A DNA stretch of 64,000 nucleotides. It comes from Devosia sp. Root635 (GTDB taxonomy: Bacteria; Pseudomonadota; Alphaproteobacteria; Rhizobiales; Devosiaceae). The notes beneath the pieces are model-generated. The model was not told where the DNA came from and did no database searches. It worked only from the letters and a program-made list of their open reading frames with translations. The position numbers and the translations under genes were made by a program. The stretch spans positions 62,001-126,000 of the forward strand of contig NZ_LMGZ01000018.1 of the NCBI RefSeq assembly GCF_001427605.1, in the 5' to 3' direction. Below, piece after piece: positions 61,325-64,000 of this stretch; within the stretch, counting starts at the first letter, position 1, and each line of letters opens with the position of its first letter.

Positions 61325-62062
61325 TTAGAAGGGCAGGATGGCGTCCATGGCCTGCTGCCCGTAGCGCGGTTGCTGCATGTTGGTGATCTGGCCGCGACCG
61401 CCGTAGGAGATGCGGGCTTCGGCGATCTTGGACGAGAGGATCGTATTGTTGGCCTGGATATCGGAAGGCCGCACGATGCCTGCGACGATCAGGTCGCGGA
61501 CTTCGAAGTTCACCCGCACCTCCTGGCGCCCTTCGATGACCAGATTGCCGTTGGGCAGCACCTGGGTTACCACGGCGGCGACCGAGGTTTCGAGGCTTTC
61601 CGAGCGGTTGACCGAGCCGTTGCCGCGATTGGTGAGGCCGGATTCGAAGTCAATGGCGGCAGACGGGTCGATAGCCCCGCCACTCAGATTGTCGACGGCG
61701 GCGCCGAAGAGGCCGCCCATGCCGGCCGAATTGGTCGAGGTGCGGTTCGACTGGGTGGTGTTGGCGATCTGGGCGCTGTCGTCGATGGTCACCATCACCG
61801 TCAGGATGTCGCCGATGCGGTGGGCGCGTTCATCCTTGAAGAAGCCCTTGGCCGAGGTGCGATAGAGCGAATTGGGCTGATAAGTATCGGCGATCGCCTC
61901 GGGCATCGGCATATGCACCGGCTGGTAGCCCGCCGTGGTGGTGGGGTCGGCGATGGCGGTCAGCGGCGGCGCCTGTCCGACGCTGGCAAGCTGGTCCATG
62001 GTGCTGCAAGCCCCGAGGCTGGCCGCAAGCATCAGGAGGGCGGCGAGTTTGAAGAGGTTCAT
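61325..62062 (-). CDS. flgH: Flagellar L-ring lipoprotein FlgH
   Basis: An outer-membrane ring protein of 245 residues. The lipobox LGAC places the lipidated Cys at residue 19. The family blocks NSLYRTSAKGFFKDERAHRI and GDILTV, and PNGNLVIEGRQEVRVNFE are present. AGGAGA is upstream. It is the last gene of flgF-flgG-flgA-flgH and pairs functionally with FlgI, encoded 15 kb away. Confidence 0.97.
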   Translation of the reverse strand: MNLFKLAALLMLAASLGACSTMDQLASVGQAPPLTAIADPTTTAGYQPVHMPMPEAIADTYQPNSLYRTSAKGFFKDERAHRIGDILTVMVTIDDSAQIANTTQSNRTSTNSAGMGGLFGAAVDNLSGGAIDPSAAIDFESGLTNRGNGSVNRSESLETSVAAVVTQVLPNGNLVIEGRQEVRVNFEVRDLIVAGIVRPSDIQANNTILSSKIAEARISYGGRGQITNMQQPRYGQQAMDAILPF

Positions 62063-62081
62063 TGGTCTGGTCTCCTGAGGC

Positions 62082-63041
62082 TTAGAGTCCCGCTACGGCG
62101 AGCGGGTCGGCGCTGACTTCGACGGCACCGGCAGAGATTGCGGTGGCGCTGATGACGCGCTTGGACATGAGGTTGAGCACCTGTACCGGCCCGCCCGAAG
62201 CGGCGCCGGTGACCGCCTGACCTTTGACGGTCAGCGTCATCGGGCCCTGGCGGAAATAGATGGTGACGGGATCGTTCTTGCTGATCAGCAGCGGCACGGT
62301 GACATCGGCGGGCTTGAGCAGCATGCCGTCACGGCTTTGCCGCGCCAGCGCCTTGCCCACCACGTCTTCCAGCCGGGCGACGCCGGTGCTTTCGACGAAT
62401 TTCAGCGGCACCGGGCGCATCTCGATATTGCCGGCTGTCAGCAGCGTGCCGGCAGGCAGGCTGGCATTGATATGCGGCGCCTCGATCATCAGTTCGATCG
62501 TCCCCGACACGTCCAGCGGCTGGGCCATGCCGGCGATGGCGAAGCGGGCGGTGAACGCGCCGCTGCCGGGCAGGTAGCGCAGGCTGATGATGCTGGCCGG
62601 TTCTGCCACCGCCTCGGCATTGAGCGGCTGGACCGGCATCGAAAACAGCGTATCGACGCTCATGCCGCTGCCGACGATGCCACGGGCGGCCAGGTCGGCG
62701 GCGATGAGGTCGGACAGCGCGGCTTCATCGATGACGGTTGCGGCGCGGGAGACGCGCACGCCGTCGAGGCCGCGCGCTTCGAATGCCTCGATGCCGATGC
62801 GGGCCAGTGCGGCGTCGATGTCGGACAGGCCGACGAGGCCGCTGGTGCCGGGCAAGGGCGCACGGAACAGCGCCTGTTCGGCGGCGGGGCCGGCATCTTC
62901 GAACATGTCGCCGACCGTAACGATGGCGGCGCTGACGACGATATCGGACCGGAGGACCGGGGTGGCCCAGGCGGCGCCAGCGAGCAGCAGGCTGGCCGTC
63001 ATGGCGATAGCGGAACGCAGGATCATCTTCACCGCCCCCAT
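62082..63041 (-). CDS. flgA: P-ring formation chaperone FlgA
   Basis: A periplasmic chaperone needed for FlgI ring assembly. It has 319 residues with a signal peptide (MILRSAIAMTASLLLAGAAW) and a C-terminal SAF-type domain (SLPAGTLLTAGNIEM, VVGKALARQSRDGMLLKPAD, VTLTVKGQA-like end). The ATG at 63041 overlaps the flgG stop (TGATG); an inner ATG at 63026 is also plausible since it starts at the signal peptide. It precedes flgH by 19 nt. Confidence 0.93.
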   Translation of the reverse strand: MGAVKMILRSAIAMTASLLLAGAAWATPVLRSDIVVSAAIVTVGDMFEDAGPAAEQALFRAPLPGTSGLVGLSDIDAALARIGIEAFEARGLDGVRVSRAATVIDEAALSDLIAADLAARGIVGSGMSVDTLFSMPVQPLNAEAVAEPASIISLRYLPGSGAFTARFAIAGMAQPLDVSGTIELMIEAPHINASLPAGTLLTAGNIEMRPVPLKFVESTGVARLEDVVGKALARQSRDGMLLKPADVTVPLLISKNDPVTIYFRQGPMTLTVKGQAVTGAASGGPVQVLNLMSKRVISATAISAGAVEVSADPLAVAGL

Positions 63042-63826
63042 CAACGCAGCTGGCTCGTCGCCTGCATCATCTGGTCGGCGCCGGAGATGACGCGGGCGTT
63101 CATCTCGTAGGCGCGCTGGGCAGCGATGAGGTCGGCGATTTCAGTGACGGAGTTGACGTTGGCCATTTCGAGATAGCCCTGCAGCAGATCGCCGGTGCCG
63201 TCCGTATTGGGCACGCTGACCTGCGCCGGACCGCTGGCGGCGGTTTCGAGGAACAGGTTGTCGCCCATCGATTCGAGGCCGGATTTGTTGACGAACCGGG
63301 CGAGCTGGAGCTGGCCGAGCTGGGTGGGCGTGGTGTCATTGTCGAGATAGGCGCTGACCATGCCGTCGGGCGAGATGGCGACGCCATCGGCGGTGCCGGG
63401 AATGGTGATGCCCGGATCGATGGGATAACCCGTCGAGGTCACGATTTCGCCCTCGGGGGAGCGTTCGAACGAGCCGTCGCGGGTATAGCCGGTGCGGCCA
63501 TCGGGCAGTTGCACCATGAAGAAACCTTCGCCGCGCACCGCGACGTCGAGCTCGCGCTCGGTGATGTTGACCGTGCCCTGGCTCATGACGCGCGGGGTGG
63601 AGACGGTGCGCACGCCGGAGCCGATTTCGAGGCCGGCGGGGATCAGGGTGCCCTGGTCCGAAGTCGGCGAGCCGGCGCGGGTGACCTGCTGGTAGAGCAG
63701 ATCCTCGAATTCGGCGCGCTGGCGCTTGTAGCCGGTGGTCCGCATGTTGGCGATATTGTTGGAAATGACTTCGACGTTGCGTTCCTGGGCGCTCATGCCG
63801 GTCGATGCGATATAGAGGGCTTTCAT
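63041..63826 (-). CDS. flgG: Distal rod protein FlgG
   Basis: The distal rod subunit, 261 residues, the exact family length. It opens MKALYIASTGMSAQERNVEV followed by NNIANMRTTGYKRQRAEFED, and ends with YLEMANVNSVTEIADLIAAQ and RAYEMNARVISGAD. It lies 15 nt after the flgF stop and overlaps flgA by one base. Confidence 0.97.
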   Translation of the reverse strand: MKALYIASTGMSAQERNVEVISNNIANMRTTGYKRQRAEFEDLLYQQVTRAGSPTSDQGTLIPAGLEIGSGVRTVSTPRVMSQGTVNITERELDVAVRGEGFFMVQLPDGRTGYTRDGSFERSPEGEIVTSTGYPIDPGITIPGTADGVAISPDGMVSAYLDNDTTPTQLGQLQLARFVNKSGLESMGDNLFLETAASGPAQVSVPNTDGTGDLLQGYLEMANVNSVTEIADLIAAQRAYEMNARVISGADQMMQATSQLR

Positions 63827-63841
63827 GGCATATCCTCAGGG

Positions 63842-64000
63842 TTAGCTATTGGCGTCGCCAAGGCGCTGGATGGCGCTGCGGCGCAGCTCATCCTGCTTCT
63901 GGGCAAGGTTGGCGGCCGATTCATAGGCGCGGGTCACGCGGATCATTTCGGCCATCTCGGAAACGCCCGAGACGTTGGAGCGCTCGACAAAGCCCTGCAT
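63842..64000 (-). CDS. flgF: Proximal rod protein FlgF, C-terminal fragment (cut by window edge)
   Basis: The last 52 codons of a gene entering from the right: MQGFVERSNVSGVSEMAEMI ... RAYESAANLAQKQDELRRSA. The SNVSGVSEMAEMI and RAYESAA pattern is the C-terminal helix of the rod family, and the position before flgG identifies FlgF. Whether the internal Met at the edge is a start cannot be decided; the true start is outside. Confidence 0.9.
   Translation of the reverse strand: MQGFVERSNVSGVSEMAEMIRVTRAYESAANLAQKQDELRRSAIQRLGDANS

Overview
The window is GC-rich DNA from an alphaproteobacterium, most likely Hyphomicrobiales (Rhizobiales) and plausibly close to Devosia. The evidence is the flaF/flbT flagellin regulators, fliX divergent from flgI, a DksA that keeps one of the four zinc-finger cysteines, the cysG-DUF2849-cysI sulfite-reduction operon, a csgH curli gene, and a giant hendecad-repeat membrane protein resembling the growth-pole-ring proteins of polar-growing Rhizobiales. 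The genus is an inference. I see no rRNA, tRNA, insertion sequence, prophage or CRISPR array.

Layout. 0-6.4 kb: a truncated GNAT acetyltransferase, acetyl-CoA synthetase, a secreted GH3 hexosaminidase-like enzyme, an LpxH-like metallophosphoesterase and an MFS transporter. 6.4-8.8 kb: a small redox group (DHFR-like protein, NADP-binding reductase, divergent LysR regulator). 9-17.8 kb: the 1699-residue GPR-like protein, a divergent Hpt phosphotransfer protein and a convergent autotransporter. 18-21.7 kb: release factor 3 coupled to a methyltransferase, a [2Fe-2S] ferredoxin and a small secreted protein. 21.9-28.3 kb: assimilatory sulfate/sulfite reduction (cysG, DUF2849, cysI, a cysH-DUF934 fusion) followed by a ferredoxin-NADP reductase and a second ferredoxin, which could supply electrons to CysI. 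28.3-32.8 kb: ycjF/ycjX, metA and a P-loop ATPase. 33-46.8 kb: flagellar genes (flgE, flgK, flgL; two flagellins, flbT, flaF; flgN-like, flgJ-like, flgI; fliX), with two good sigma-54 promoter matches upstream of flgE and flgI. 46.9-61 kb: dksA, then envelope genes (alpha-2-macroglobulin plus penicillin-binding protein 1C, curli genes interrupted by a higBA toxin-antitoxin pair, an ABC-F ATPase, an M32 carboxypeptidase, a 52-residue glycine-zipper protein). 61.3-64 kb: flagellar genes resume (flgH, flgA, flgG, end of flgF).

Between genes lie ten copies of four families of long palindromic repeats. Nine of them sit just downstream of stop codons and one supplies the last codons of a methyltransferase gene. 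Other points worth following up are the CysH-DUF934 fusion, Ala at the acyl-donor-selecting position 111 of MetA, a shared module in the variable domains of FlgE and FlgL, the nearly leaderless higBA promoter with its palindromic operator, and the small glycine-zipper gene. I did not find a clearly unprecedented multi-gene system. The most unusual single locus is the GPR-like protein with its Hpt neighbour.
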